This document shows positions 32,797 to 42,195 of a stretch of DNA of 64,000 nucleotides, in pieces. Both the position numbers and the translations under genes were made by a program. The first letter of the stretch is position 1, and every line of letters starts with the position of its first letter. Location of the stretch: positions 1-64,000 of IMG/VR virus record IMGVR_UViG_3300031841_003989. One strand, 5' to 3'. The notes under the pieces were generated by a model. It was not told the origin of the DNA. It ran no database searches and saw only the letters and a program-made list of their open reading frames with translations. The stretch comes from a virus.

Positions 32797-35049
32797 ATGC
32801 AAATAAAGAAGAGAAATGGATCACTTGAAGATTACGATGTTGACAAGATCCATAAGGTTTTAGAATGGGCGACTGACGGAATAAACGGAGTGTCGTTTTC
32901 TGAAATTGCAATGAATGCAAGACTCTCTTTATTTGATGGCATTAGCTCTAAGGATATTCATAAGATCTTGATCAAGTCTTCTAGCGATCTAATCTCAGAA
33001 GATAATCCAAACTACCAATACGTTGCCGCCAAGTTGCTGAATATGGACCTCAGAAAAGATGTTTGGGGTCACGCAACAACACCTCCCAGTCTTCTACATC
33101 AAATTCAGTTGAATGTCGATAATGGAATCTATGATCCTCAGATTCTAGAGAAGTGGAGCGAGGGCGATATCAAAAAGATTGGATCGCACATTGTACATGA
33201 TAGAGATGATCTGTTTACATATTCCGGTCTTCAGCAGATGGTTGACAAGTATCTTGTCAAGAACAGATCCACCGGAGTTATCTACGAAACACCACAGATT
33301 GCATATATGCTAATTGCTATGTGTCTGTTTGACGATGTTAAGTCTGTCAAAAAAGCATATGATACATACTCAACGTTCAAAGTCAACCTTCCAACTCCGA
33401 TCATGGCTGGAGTTAGAACTTCCATTCGTCAGTTCGCAAGCTGTGTTTTGGTTGATGTTGACGACGATCTTGACAGTATCTTCTCTTCAGTACACGCTGT
33501 TGGTCGCTACACGGCTCGCCGTGCTGGTATCGGACTGAATATTGGTCGTATTCGCCCAATTAATTCTCCGATTCGTGGTGGCGAAGTCATTCACACCGGA
33601 CTCATTCCATATCTGAAGAATTTTGAGAGTGCTGTTAAGTCTACATCTCAAAACGGTATTCGCGGCGGGAGTGCGACAGTTCACATTCCATTTTGGCATT
33701 ATGAGATTCAAGATGTTGTTCAGCTAAAGAACAATGCTGGAACTGACGACAATAGAGTTCGTAAGCTTGATTACTCTGTGCAGTTTTGTAAGCTATTCTA
33801 TGAGAGACTGATCGCTAATGAAACAATTTCTCTGTTCAGTCCAAATGAAGTGCCAGATCTTTATGAGGCATTTGGCGATAATGAAAAGTTTGAAGAACTG
33901 TACAAGAAGTACGAAAACGCAAGAGGTCTACTATTCCGAAAGAAGATTCCTGCCGTCAAGCTTGCTGAGATTTACAGTCGTGAGCGACTCGAAACTGGTA
34001 GAATCTATGCTATGAATATTGACAACGCCAATGAACACAGTTCTTGGAATGTTCCTGTACGGATGAGTAATCTTTGTCAGGAAATCCTCCACCCAACAAA
34101 ACCAATCACTTCGATTGAAGATGAAGAGGGAGAGATCGGTATTTGTATGCTATCGGCAATTAACTTAATTGAAATGACGGGTAGTAGAGCAATTCAAACA
34201 GCATGTGCCGCAGCAGTTCGTTCTCTTGAGGCAATCATTGATTATCAAGATTATCCAGTTAAAGCTGGAGAAAACTTTACAAAGAATCGTAGATCTCTTG
34301 GTATTGGTGTCACCAACCTTGCGGGATTTCTCGCTAAAAATAAACTAACATACGATGATCCACAGGCACTCGTTCTTGTTCATGAGATCATGGAAGAGAT
34401 CCAGTATAACCTTATTAGTGAATCGTGCAAGCTCGCTGAAGAAAAAGGACCATGCCCTAAATTCAATGAAACTAAATATGCTGATGGACTTCTCCCCATT
34501 GATTGGTACAATAAGTCTGTTGACGATCTTGTTAAGGTTGAATACAAAATGGATTGGGAAGGTCTTCGTGGAAGAATTAAGGAATTTGGCCTAAGACACT
34601 CCACTTTATCAGCAATTATGCCATGTGAAAGTAGTTCTGTTATCCAAAACAGTACTAATGGTATTGAGCCTGTAAGAAGTCTTTTGTCATACAAGAAAGC
34701 TAAAAACGGAGTCCTTAAGCAGTTGGTTCCAAACTTTTCCAGCAAGAAAAAATATTATACTCAAGCTTGGGAAATGACCAGCAATAAAGGTATGATTGAT
34801 ATTGCTTCTGTTATCCAGAAGTTTGTAGATATGTCAATTAGCTTAAATCTTTACTATAACTACAGTCATTACGACAATGGCAATATTCCTTTGAGTGTTT
34901 TGATTAAAGATCAGATTTATGCTTTTAAACATGGAATAAAGAATCTATACTATTGCAATACGCCTGATGGTGACGGAGAGACTGAAAAGAATATGACATC
35001 GGATATTGATGACGACTCTGGCTGTGCAGGTGGGGCTTGCTCAATCTAA
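32797..35049 (+). CDS. nrdA: Class Ia ribonucleotide reductase, large subunit
   Basis: 750 residues, close to E. coli NrdA (761). An N-terminal ATP-cone (MQIKKRNGSLEDYDVDKIHK) is present, so dATP feedback is possible. Active-site pieces are visible: FASCVLVD (first redox Cys), MSNLCQEI with the radical Cys, Asn and Glu, and GICMLSAINL (second redox Cys). The C-terminus ends GCAGGACSI, the thioredoxin- or glutaredoxin-reduced Cys pair. It reduces NDPs to dNDPs for phage DNA synthesis together with NrdB two genes on. It starts just after a terminator, so it has its own promoter or relies on read-through. Confidence 0.96.
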   Translation: MQIKKRNGSLEDYDVDKIHKVLEWATDGINGVSFSEIAMNARLSLFDGISSKDIHKILIKSSSDLISEDNPNYQYVAAKLLNMDLRKDVWGHATTPPSLLHQIQLNVDNGIYDPQILEKWSEGDIKKIGSHIVHDRDDLFTYSGLQQMVDKYLVKNRSTGVIYETPQIAYMLIAMCLFDDVKSVKKAYDTYSTFKVNLPTPIMAGVRTSIRQFASCVLVDVDDDLDSIFSSVHAVGRYTARRAGIGLNIGRIRPINSPIRGGEVIHTGLIPYLKNFESAVKSTSQNGIRGGSATVHIPFWHYEIQDVVQLKNNAGTDDNRVRKLDYSVQFCKLFYERLIANETISLFSPNEVPDLYEAFGDNEKFEELYKKYENARGLLFRKKIPAVKLAEIYSRERLETGRIYAMNIDNANEHSSWNVPVRMSNLCQEILHPTKPITSIEDEEGEIGICMLSAINLIEMTGSRAIQTACAAAVRSLEAIIDYQDYPVKAGENFTKNRRSLGIGVTNLAGFLAKNKLTYDDPQALVLVHEIMEEIQYNLISESCKLAEEKGPCPKFNETKYADGLLPIDWYNKSVDDLVKVEYKMDWEGLRGRIKEFGLRHSTLSAIMPCESSSVIQNSTNGIEPVRSLLSYKKAKNGVLKQLVPNFSSKKKYYTQAWEMTSNKGMIDIASVIQKFVDMSISLNLYYNYSHYDNGNIPLSVLIKDQIYAFKHGIKNLYYCNTPDGDGETEKNMTSDIDDDSGCAGGACSI

Positions 35050-35072
35050 TCCATATTTTAGAAAGGTAAAGC

Positions 35073-35462
35073 ATGAAGCATCTTTTTCCTTCATTCTTAT
35101 ATCGTGTTAAAAATAAAAGAACATATAATGGTGTTGACCAGTATTACTTTTTTATTCACACCGGCAAAGGTCAGAAAATGCTGTTCACAGAAAGAGCCAT
35201 TCGTCAGGCATTAGCTAGGGCCGATGAGCAACCAGAATATTGTATTCACGGAAAACCAATTGATGTTAAAAAAGCTGTAGAAGAAAGAAATGAATTTCTT
35301 ACAGAAGCAGCTAAAATATCTGCTAAAAATTTTATATTAAGTAATTCTTTATCTAAATTTAAAGCAGGATTCTTTCTCGCTATCACAGGTTTGCCAATTG
35401 GAACTTTTCTACTAGGTTTATATTTTGATAAGTTTGTTGATTTTTTTACATTTGCTAGGTAG
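35073..35462 (+). CDS. Unknown protein with C-terminal membrane helix, 129 aa
   Basis: A soluble N-terminal part (FLYRVKNKRTYNGVDQYYFF, AIRQALARADEQPEY) and a hydrophobic C-terminal segment (FFLAITGLPIGTFLLGLYF). GAAAGG lies 12 bases before the ATG. It sits between nrdA and nrdB. A membrane link for nucleotide supply is possible, but the sequence shows no family. Confidence 0.6.
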   Translation: MKHLFPSFLYRVKNKRTYNGVDQYYFFIHTGKGQKMLFTERAIRQALARADEQPEYCIHGKPIDVKKAVEERNEFLTEAAKISAKNFILSNSLSKFKAGFFLAITGLPIGTFLLGLYFDKFVDFFTFAR

Positions 35463-35471
35463 GTGATAACG

Positions 35472-36545
35472 ATGAGAACTATTTTCAATCTAAAAAATAT
35501 TGATCCGATGACACAACCTCTTTTCTTGGGCAAAGATTTGGGTGTGCAACGATTTGACGTTATTAAATATCCGGTTTTTAAAGACTTAGATAGTCGTCAG
35601 ATGATGAATTTCTGGCGGCCTGAAGAGATTGAATTAAAAAAGGATAGGAATGACTTCCTTGAGATGAGCGAGAATGAAAAGTTTATTTTTACATCTAATC
35701 TCAAGTATCAGACTATGCTCGACAGTGTCATTTGCCGTGGAGTTCCTACACTCCTTGAGTTTGTAACAAATACAGAACTAGAAGCATGTCTCATGACATG
35801 GCAGTTCTTTGAAAAGATTCACTCACAAAGTTATAGCTACATTATTCAAAATGTCTACCCCGACTCAAGAGAGGTATTTGGGGGAATTTATGACGATAAG
35901 GAGATTATTAAAAGAGCAAAAGTTGCTATTGAGGACTATAATAATTTGATGGGTATGGCTTGCTCTAAGAATTCCACGAAGGAAATCAAGAAGCAAATCT
36001 ATATGACAATTGTTTCGATTAACATTTTGGAAGCCATTAGATTCTACGTATCTTTCATCTGTTCTTTTGCTTTTGCTGAAAACAAAAAAATGGTAGGCAA
36101 TGCCGACATTATTAAGCTAATCAAAAGAGACGAAGCACTTCACCTATATAATACTCAAGAGATCCTAAAGATCTTGAATACCGTAGAAGAAGAAGGCTTT
36201 ACTTCAGTGGCAAAAGAATGTGAAGAAGATGCCTGTAAAATGTTCGAATCTGCTGCTGAAGAAGAAAAAAGATGGGCCAGCTATCTCTTTAAAGATGGTA
36301 GTATTATAGGTCTCAATGAGGCTGTTTTACACCAGTATATTGATTGGTTGTGTCATTCTAGAAGAAAAGCTATTGGTCTGCCTTACGAAACTGGTTTCAA
36401 GAACCCTATTTCTGGATGGACAGATAGTTGGATGAATAGTGAAAGTGTTCAGGTTGCACCACAAGAACACGAAATCACAAGTTACAAAATTGGTGCCAGT
36501 AAAAATGACTTAGAAGATATGGATCTTGGAGGTTTTCAGTTATGA
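35472..36545 (+). CDS. nrdB: Class Ia ribonucleotide reductase, small subunit
   Basis: 357 residues from the ATG behind AGGTGA. An in-frame GTG three codons earlier is less likely. It follows E. coli NrdB closely: FWRPEEIELKKDRNDF, FTSNLKYQTMLDSV, then TWQFFEKIHSQSYSYII containing carboxylate/His iron ligands and the radical Tyr, EAIRFYVSFICSFAFAE and RDEALHL. The C-terminus DLGGFQL is the tail that docks on NrdA. It generates the tyrosyl radical used by the large subunit. Overlaps the MazG gene by 4 bases. Confidence 0.95.
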   Translation: MRTIFNLKNIDPMTQPLFLGKDLGVQRFDVIKYPVFKDLDSRQMMNFWRPEEIELKKDRNDFLEMSENEKFIFTSNLKYQTMLDSVICRGVPTLLEFVTNTELEACLMTWQFFEKIHSQSYSYIIQNVYPDSREVFGGIYDDKEIIKRAKVAIEDYNNLMGMACSKNSTKEIKKQIYMTIVSINILEAIRFYVSFICSFAFAENKKMVGNADIIKLIKRDEALHLYNTQEILKILNTVEEEGFTSVAKECEEDACKMFESAAEEEKRWASYLFKDGSIIGLNEAVLHQYIDWLCHSRRKAIGLPYETGFKNPISGWTDSWMNSESVQVAPQEHEITSYKIGASKNDLEDMDLGGFQL

Positions 36546-37009
36546 GAATGTATGGCGGTTACGGGAAAAATAATAGTTGTGTATGCAATGATCAACAGGC
36601 TCGTATGGCACAACTTCATGAACTCCAGAATGGTAAACTTGAAGAATCTGTAACTTGTACTAAATCTTGTTCTGATACAGTTATAATTCCCATCAGTGAA
36701 ACTGATGACTTTGTAGAAAAAATTACTCAGTGGCATCATGATCGCAATCTGATTGAAGGTGCTACAGATAAAGATCAGTATTGTAAACTCATTCAAGAGG
36801 CGGGTGAACTATCAGATAGCATCTGTAAAGGTAAAAGTGTTGCGGATGATATTGGCGATATGATGGTCGTCCTGATTAATATAGCAGAAAGAAACGGATT
36901 ATCCTTAGCTGATTGTTTGTCTAAAGCTTGGGATGATATCAAGGACCGTAAGGGTAGGATGCAAGATGGCGTATTTATTAAAGAAAGTGACGATAATGCC
37001 AATTCCTAA
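36542..37009 (+). CDS. mazG: MazG-like nucleotide pyrophosphohydrolase, 155 aa
   Basis: Residues 55-145 show the MazG fold: ITQWHHDRNLIEGATDKDQY, then KLIQEAGELSDSI (E-x2-E metal site) and SVADDIGDMMVVLINIAE (D-x3-D site). The N-terminal 50 residues hold a few Cys (SCVCND, CTKSC) and are unusual for the family. MazG enzymes hydrolyse NTPs or dNTPs. Phage versions are thought to adjust nucleotide pools or ppGpp signalling. Coupled to nrdB, in keeping with nucleotide metabolism. Confidence 0.82.
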   Translation: MRMYGGYGKNNSCVCNDQQARMAQLHELQNGKLEESVTCTKSCSDTVIIPISETDDFVEKITQWHHDRNLIEGATDKDQYCKLIQEAGELSDSICKGKSVADDIGDMMVVLINIAERNGLSLADCLSKAWDDIKDRKGRMQDGVFIKESDDNANS

Positions 37010-38276
37010 AAGAAGAGACGATGAAGATCGTGATGATTTTATGTTAAGATGTATGTCTGATTCAATAATGAATTCAGAATATCCAGACAAAGGTCAAAGA
37101 TTTGCCGTTTGTCAAACATCTTCTAAAAGTTCTGTTTCTGCACGTATTTCTGATAGTCATTACGAAAATACTTTTGGTTCAACTGAAATTATTTTAGATG
37201 AATCAGAAGCTTATATTCCAGATGAAAATGAATATTTAGATTTTGGTGAAGAAGCTGAAGAGTATACTTTCGCCAACAAGCCCGGATTGTGGGAAAATAT
37301 CAGAAAGAAAAAAGAAAGACAGGGCGACGATTACAAAGCTGCAAAGCCGGGAGATCCTGATCGTCCAGATCCAGAATCTTGGAAAAGGGCTAAAAACCAA
37401 AAAGACTTTAAGCCTCATATTATGTACGACAAGGATGGAAAGCCTTATGAGGCTAAAACATATGAAGATCATTTACGGATGAAGAAGATGGGTTATACTC
37501 ATACAAAAGCTGACAAACCCGGAAAAAATGACCCTCGTAGAACTCCCGCACCAAAGAAAGATCGAAAGAAAGGTTCTAAGAAGAATAAGCCGGGTAGTGC
37601 TAAAGATCCTAGAGGTAAGATCACTTTTAGCAAGCAGACTATAGCAAAACTTTCTAAAAAAGTTAAAGAACACAATGCTAAGGGTAAAGGTTCAAAGGCA
37701 ACTCTTGGTATGCTCAAAGCTGTTTATCGTAGAGGTGCTGGAGCTTATTCTACAAGTCATGCCCCTAAGATGTCCAGAGATGGATGGGCTATGGCTAGGG
37801 TAAATGCTTTTCTTACACTGCTTAGAACCGGAAAACCATCTAATTCAGCATATACACAAGATAATGATCTTTTACCAAAAGGGCATCCAAGGAGATCAAA
37901 GGCTGAAGCTGTTTATAAGTATGAAGACCCAAAAACTGGAGAAATCTTTACGTACAGACGAAAAGGTTTATACAAAAAAGATGGTAGAGTTTTGAAACTT
38001 GTTAAAGCCTCCGAGTATCAAGGCAAAAAGGTTACTTTAAATAAGCCTTTCAGAACACCAAAAGGACCAAAGAAGTTTTCTGTTTATGTGAAAAACGACA
38101 AAGGTAATGTGGTTAAGGTTAACTTTGGCGATCCAAACATGGAAATCAAACGTGATGACCCTGCTAGACGCAAATCTTTTAGAGCAAGACACAAGTGTGA
38201 TGTAAGCCCAGGTCCAAAATGGAAGGCAAAATACTGGAGTTGTAAATTCTGGTCGTCCAAAAAGAACCCGGTTTAG
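36996..38276 (+). CDS. Basic phage protein with SAYTQDNDLLPKGHP domain, 426 aa
   Basis: Starts inside the MazG gene (14-base overlap). Residues 1-45 (MPIPKRRDDEDRDDFMLRCM, GQRFAVCQTSSK) resemble a small module found in many phage head-region proteins. An acidic stretch follows, then a long Lys/Arg-rich part. The central domain RRGAGAYSTSHAPKMSRDGW with NAFLTLLRTGKPSNSAYTQD and LLPKGHPRR is a widespread phage domain of unknown function. The C-terminus FRARHKCDVSPGPKWKAKYW has a final Cys pair. It could bind DNA or belong to the head. The evidence does not separate these. Confidence 0.7.
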   Translation: MPIPKRRDDEDRDDFMLRCMSDSIMNSEYPDKGQRFAVCQTSSKSSVSARISDSHYENTFGSTEIILDESEAYIPDENEYLDFGEEAEEYTFANKPGLWENIRKKKERQGDDYKAAKPGDPDRPDPESWKRAKNQKDFKPHIMYDKDGKPYEAKTYEDHLRMKKMGYTHTKADKPGKNDPRRTPAPKKDRKKGSKKNKPGSAKDPRGKITFSKQTIAKLSKKVKEHNAKGKGSKATLGMLKAVYRRGAGAYSTSHAPKMSRDGWAMARVNAFLTLLRTGKPSNSAYTQDNDLLPKGHPRRSKAEAVYKYEDPKTGEIFTYRRKGLYKKDGRVLKLVKASEYQGKKVTLNKPFRTPKGPKKFSVYVKNDKGNVVKVNFGDPNMEIKRDDPARRKSFRARHKCDVSPGPKWKAKYWSCKFWSSKKNPV

Positions 38277-38288
38277 CGAAAGATCTCG

Positions 38289-38960
38289 ATGAAGAGAAAA
38301 TCAAGAAAGAGAAGCACAAATTCTAATTCGCATAAATCCATTATTCCTTTAGAAGCAAAAACAGAAAATCAAAAAAAATATATCAAATCCTTTGCCGGAA
38401 ACTCTATAATATTTTGTTCCGGTCCTTCTGGAAGTGGCAAAAGCTTTATTGCTTCTGGTATGGCATCACATGCTCTACATAATGGTGAAATAGAAAAAAT
38501 AATTATTTCCCGACCTTTGGTTTGTGCGGGTAGAGATATTGGTTCACTTCCCGGTGAACTTTCTGATAAGATTGCACCTTATTTACTACCAATGCAGGAA
38601 AATATTAAGTATTTCCTGACACAAGTTTTTTATGGTCATTATTTTAACAATGATCAAATACAGTTTAAGCCTTTAGAGGTTATGAGAGGAGCAACATTTC
38701 ATAATACCTATATGATATTGGATGAGGCTCAAAACTGTACTCTTGATCAAATCAAAATGTTTATAACCAGAATGGGTGAAAATAGCAAGGTTTTGATCAA
38801 TGGTGACACTAAACAAACTGATATCAAATCAAAAAGTGGACTTCAAACAATAATTGAAAAGTTACAGCATATTAATGGAGTTGCCAATTGTGAATTGACA
38901 TATGATGATATTCAAAGAAATGGAATTCTAGGAGAAGTTCTAAAAGCATTAGAGGAATAA
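38289..38960 (+). CDS. phoH: PhoH-like ATPase, 223 aa
   Basis: P-loop ATPase of the PhoH family. Walker A is GPSGSGKSF, followed by KIIISRPLVCAGRDIGSLPG, the typical PhoH block, then MILDEAQNC (Walker B with DEAQ) and KVLINGDTKQTD. The basic N-terminal 20 residues may bind nucleic acid. PhoH proteins are common in large marine phages and are linked to RNA handling and phosphate stress. The phage role is unproven. It lies 12 bases after the previous gene and one base before the zinc-ribbon gene. Confidence 0.92.
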   Translation: MKRKSRKRSTNSNSHKSIIPLEAKTENQKKYIKSFAGNSIIFCSGPSGSGKSFIASGMASHALHNGEIEKIIISRPLVCAGRDIGSLPGELSDKIAPYLLPMQENIKYFLTQVFYGHYFNNDQIQFKPLEVMRGATFHNTYMILDEAQNCTLDQIKMFITRMGENSKVLINGDTKQTDIKSKSGLQTIIEKLQHINGVANCELTYDDIQRNGILGEVLKALEE

Positions 38961-38961
38961 T

Positions 38962-39300
38962 ATGTTATATGATTATAAATGCTCGGACTGCGATTATGAA
39001 CTGTGTGATGTTCAGCAGTCAATCAAAGACAAACCGTTGGTAAAGTGCGATGCGTGTGGCAGAAATACTTTAGAGAGGGTACTATTTGCTCCTACGGTAT
39101 TTGTAAAACAAGAAGCAACAACACTTGGTCAACTATCCGAGCGAAATGCGAAGAAACTTGGAAAACAAGAAGTTCAGGAAAGAACTCTTAAGGATAAGGA
39201 TTCCAAAAAAACAGCCATGAAGGAAGCTCGAAAGGAGATGCATTCTAAAATCAATGGAATGAACGACTCTCAACGGAGGAGGTTCATAGAAAATGGCTGA
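38962..39300 (+). CDS. FmdB-type zinc-ribbon protein, 112 aa
   Basis: The N-terminal 40 residues form a zinc ribbon (YKCSDCDYEL ... VKCDACGRNTLERVLFAP), matching the FmdB/putative regulatory family. The remaining 70 residues are a charged helix with many Lys and Glu. Small FmdB-like proteins recur in phage genomes near head or regulatory genes, with no settled function. Overlaps the next gene by 8 bases. Confidence 0.75.
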   Translation: MLYDYKCSDCDYELCDVQQSIKDKPLVKCDACGRNTLERVLFAPTVFVKQEATTLGQLSERNAKKLGKQEVQERTLKDKDSKKTAMKEARKEMHSKINGMNDSQRRRFIENG

Positions 39301-39559
39301 GTACAAGACGGTACTACTGATAACCCCTTGCTTGGTGGAACTGAGTGAGGGGTCTCCAGTATCATACATTAAAACTTTAAGCAATGAGGAATTACAGGCA
39401 ATTGCTGGTGGGTTCCAGCTTGAATACGAAGACGTAAGTCCATCCTATGTTGATGCACTTCAAGATCTTAAAATCAAATTAGAAAAAATTCATTATTCAT
39501 TAAAGAAAGAAATTTCAAATGCCGAAAAAAAGAGCAACAAAGCCACTGACCAAGGCTGA
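39293..39559 (+). CDS. Unknown protein, 88 aa
   Basis: Short protein with an N-terminal strand (YKTVLLITPCLVELSEG), a middle NEELQAIAGGFQLEYEDV and a C-terminal coiled helix. No family seen. GGAGG lies 9-13 bases before the ATG, within the zinc-ribbon gene, and its end overlaps the next gene by 41 bases. Confidence 0.6.
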   Translation: MAEYKTVLLITPCLVELSEGSPVSYIKTLSNEELQAIAGGFQLEYEDVSPSYVDALQDLKIKLEKIHYSLKKEISNAEKKSNKATDQG

Positions 39560-39842
39560 AAAATTTTACATTGAGCAAAATTGTGAATCAGTCGATATGG
39601 AAGCTGTAGCAAAAGACTTAAGAAGATCGCCATCTGTTATACAAAAATACTATGATGAATGCTTGACAAGCAAGCAAGAATCTGATAGTATTTCTGCTGG
39701 AGATCTTATGGTTAGTAATAAACAAAGAGGTTATACAGTTATGACTCGGGAGGCATCAGAAGTTGGAGAATCAAACAGAAAAGCAAAAGACAACGTCTTG
39801 TCAGGAAAACTCAAAGGACACATCCATACAATCAAAGACTAA
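39519..39842 (+). CDS. Helix-turn-helix-like small protein, 107 aa
   Basis: A basic start (MPKKRATKPLTKAEKFYIEQ) leads into MEAVAKDLRRSPSVIQKYYD, which reads like a helix-turn-helix with a recognition helix. MVSNKQRGYTVMTREASEVG follows. It may be a small DNA-binding regulator. It overlaps both neighbours (41 bases upstream), a tight arrangement seen across this block. Confidence 0.55.
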   Translation: MPKKRATKPLTKAEKFYIEQNCESVDMEAVAKDLRRSPSVIQKYYDECLTSKQESDSISAGDLMVSNKQRGYTVMTREASEVGESNRKAKDNVLSGKLKGHIHTIKD

Positions 39843-40278
39843 AAAGACTAAAGTCCATAAACAAAGTGAAAAATATCCTTTTAAGTCTATGTACAAAGAA
39901 GGATATATCAATGCTGGTAATTATATAGCCGAATTGATATTCAAAAAACGCAGCGAAGCATTTAATTCCGGCAAGAATGCTGAACAATTCTGGCTTACAG
40001 GAAATCGACTGCATGGTGCCTATAAAGGTGAAGTTATCGCAGCTAATAAATTATTGAAGAAATATCATGTACTTTCGGTTGCTCAAGCGATACAATCAAA
40101 TAGAGCAAAGTACATTCTCAAGCTATCCAAGAAGGAGAACATAAAAAAGCTAACGCCAATAATTGAGTATTATGAAAGGCAAAGAAAGGATACAGAACTG
40201 CTTGAGTCTGAGCAGGAAAAAATTGAAGTTTCTAAACCATTTGGCAATAAAAAGAAAAACATATTGAAGGACTTGTGA
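39763..40278 (+). CDS. Unknown Lys-rich protein, up to 171 aa (start uncertain)
   Basis: The frame is solid from about residue 40 (PFKSMYKEGYINAGNYIAEL, then KLLKKYHVLSVAQAIQSNRA) and ends KKNILKDL. The start is unclear. The longest form uses TTG inside the upstream gene; the first ATG (at 39889) would give 129 residues. Overlap into the upstream gene argues that a non-ATG start or the shorter form is used. Helical and basic, just before the RecA-like gene. No family recognised. Confidence 0.55.
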   Translation: MENQTEKQKTTSCQENSKDTSIQSKTKKTKVHKQSEKYPFKSMYKEGYINAGNYIAELIFKKRSEAFNSGKNAEQFWLTGNRLHGAYKGEVIAANKLLKKYHVLSVAQAIQSNRAKYILKLSKKENIKKLTPIIEYYERQRKDTELLESEQEKIEVSKPFGNKKKNILKDL

Positions 40279-40281
40279 TTT

Positions 40282-41319
40282 ATGGCAAAAGCAAAAAAGA
40301 AAGTTGACCTTAGTACAGATAAGGCTATTGAAAAAGAATTTGGAAAAGTATTATCTGCTGGATCAGAATTGGTCTCAGCCAGAAAAGAGCTAAAACCACT
40401 TACGGTTAGTCCCAGTCTTGACCTAGCACTAAATGGTGGTCTATTGGAGGGTAGCTGGACAATTATTAGCGGAGACCCCAAGACTGGAAAGAGTAGCACT
40501 TGTTTACAGATTTGCAAGAACGCACAGGATGATGGACGACCTGTGGTTTATGTAGATGGAGAAAGTCGCCTGAAGGTATACAATCTGGTTGGAACAGAAG
40601 GTTTGGATCTTGATAAGATTCAGGTTGTTCATAGTCCAGAAGAAGGTGAATCGCTTGCTGCTGAGGATTTTCTTAAGATTGCTGAAAACCTAATCAAGCG
40701 TCCAGAAAACAAAGGTGCTGTTTGCGTTATCGATTCATGCTCATCTCTCGTGCCACGAGCAGAACTTGAGCAAGACGCCTCTGGTAACATCAGAAACAAC
40801 CTACCTCGCCTCCTAAGCCACTGGATTAAAAAGAACGCTCAGACGGTGGTCAAAAATAAGATCATCGTAGTGATCATTACACACTACATCACAAACACAA
40901 GTGGATATGGCAAAATCAAAGTTCCAGACTGTGGTGTCATGGTGCAATATCAAGCGGATACTAGACTGGATGTTGCCCGAATAGAACCTTGGGAAGAAGG
41001 CGGTAAAAAGGTAGGTCAATTGATTCACTGGAAGATTAGCTGTTCGTCTATGGGTGCTTCTGGTGCTGAGTGTATTAGCTACTTAAAATACAACAAAGGT
41101 ATCGACAAAGAAAAAGAAATCATCGAACTTGCTGAATCTTTTGGTATTGTCGACAAAGCTGGTGCTTGGTACAGTCTTCCATTCTTGGAGGGCAGAGAAG
41201 GTTATGAAGAAGCACCCAAGTTCCAAGGTCAAGCAAAAATCTACGACTTTCTGGTCGAAAATAAGTCTGTCTACACAGAAGTAGAAGATCAAGTTAGAGA
41301 GATGCTGGCGGATGTTTAG
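40282..41319 (+). CDS. RecA/UvsX-like recombinase, 345 aa
   Basis: RecA-fold ATPase. LTVSPSLDLALNGGLLEGSW precedes Walker A GDPKTGKSS. VVYVDGESR, VCVIDSCSSLVPRAELEQ (Walker B and loop region), IIVVIITHYITNTSGYGK and the C-terminal ESFGIVDKAGAWYSLP (compare KSGAWYSY in RecA) follow in family order. Walker A differs from GPESSGKT of bacterial RecA and suits a phage branch. It would form filaments on single-stranded DNA and drive strand exchange. Its end overlaps an endonuclease-like gene. Confidence 0.9.
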   Translation: MAKAKKKVDLSTDKAIEKEFGKVLSAGSELVSARKELKPLTVSPSLDLALNGGLLEGSWTIISGDPKTGKSSTCLQICKNAQDDGRPVVYVDGESRLKVYNLVGTEGLDLDKIQVVHSPEEGESLAAEDFLKIAENLIKRPENKGAVCVIDSCSSLVPRAELEQDASGNIRNNLPRLLSHWIKKNAQTVVKNKIIVVIITHYITNTSGYGKIKVPDCGVMVQYQADTRLDVARIEPWEEGGKKVGQLIHWKISCSSMGASGAECISYLKYNKGIDKEKEIIELAESFGIVDKAGAWYSLPFLEGREGYEEAPKFQGQAKIYDFLVENKSVYTEVEDQVREMLADV

Positions 41320-41749
41320 AGTAGTTGGATTTGACGGCAACGAGCACAAATTTAACTTCTCCAAAAATAAATCAAGAAAACATCACAGCAAAAAGTCATC
41401 TCTGCATAAAGAAGTAAGGGTTATACTTCAGGAGTTATATCCTACATATTCCCTATATGAAGAGGTCACACTTCCCGGAAGTAAAAAACTGGGAAGATCT
41501 TCTCTTTTATATGCTGACTTTTTCATTCCAGACCTTATGATGATCGTAGAAGTTCACGGTAAACAACATTATTCTTATTGTTCTTTTTTCCATAAAACCA
41601 AAATGGATTTCGTAAAGTCTAAAAAAAGAGATGCTGATAAAATAGAATGGTGTACACTAAATGGTATCAAAATCGCCATCTTACCTTACAATGAAAGAAA
41701 AGAATGGAAGAACTTAATATTGAAGACACAGACTCAGTCGCTGGACTAA
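41312..41749 (+). CDS. PD-(D/E)xK (Vsr/DUF559-like) endonuclease-like protein, 145 aa
   Basis: The core is LYADFFIPDLMMIVEVHGKQ, where D and E-x-H/K fit the PD-(D/E)xK metal site, followed by KKRDADKIEWCTLNGIKIAI with a KRD helix as in Vsr-type nucleases. The N-terminus is very basic (KHHSKKSSLHKEVRVI). A role in recombination or DNA repair matches the RecA-like neighbour, with which it overlaps by 8 bases. It could also be a free-standing homing-type nuclease. The exact class is uncertain. Confidence 0.65.
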   Translation: MFRVVGFDGNEHKFNFSKNKSRKHHSKKSSLHKEVRVILQELYPTYSLYEEVTLPGSKKLGRSSLLYADFFIPDLMMIVEVHGKQHYSYCSFFHKTKMDFVKSKKRDADKIEWCTLNGIKIAILPYNERKEWKNLILKTQTQSLD

Positions 41750-42195
41750 GTAACTTTACAGAATGGGTTGAGGCTTTCTGTAAGGAAAATAATATACCAA
41801 ATTTTAAAGTTGATGATGAATGTGAGTATATTCTCAGTATTTCGTCTGAGACTATTGCTGGACTTGATGCAGATGAATGTTTTGCATACAGTCTACAAAT
41901 AATGAATTATGCTGGTGCGTTACAAAGAAAGTTAGATTTAATTAGAAGCCAGTTCAACTGGTGTGAAGAGGCAATAAACTATCTTTGTGCTAAGCAGTGG
42001 GATCAACAAGATAAGTTCATGCCAGCGGAAATCAAAAAGAAGAACATCATTCGTGATAATTCTTATGCGGTAGTTGTTGAAAAATGCCGACTAAGGTTGT
42101 ATGCTGGTATTCTATCGCTGGAAGAGACATGTAAAGACCTAAAGAAGCGAGCGAATATATTTCAAGACTTAGGAAAAGGAAAGAGTTTCAGATGA
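41704..42195 (+). CDS. Unknown protein, 163 aa
   Basis: Acidic N-terminus (MEELNIEDTDSVAGLSNFTE), then mainly helical with several Cys (WCEEAINYLCAKQWDQQDKF, RLRLYAGILSLEETCKDL). No known family. It overlaps the nuclease-like gene by 46 bases and the next by 4. Placement between a recombinase block and the helicase suggests a replication or recombination accessory. Confidence 0.65.
   Translation: MEELNIEDTDSVAGLSNFTEWVEAFCKENNIPNFKVDDECEYILSISSETIAGLDADECFAYSLQIMNYAGALQRKLDLIRSQFNWCEEAINYLCAKQWDQQDKFMPAEIKKKNIIRDNSYAVVVEKCRLRLYAGILSLEETCKDLKKRANIFQDLGKGKSFR

Noticed and set aside
36542-36796. Long antisense frames in the MazG and basic-protein genes
   Set aside because: They lie opposite well-supported genes and arise from low-complexity codons.
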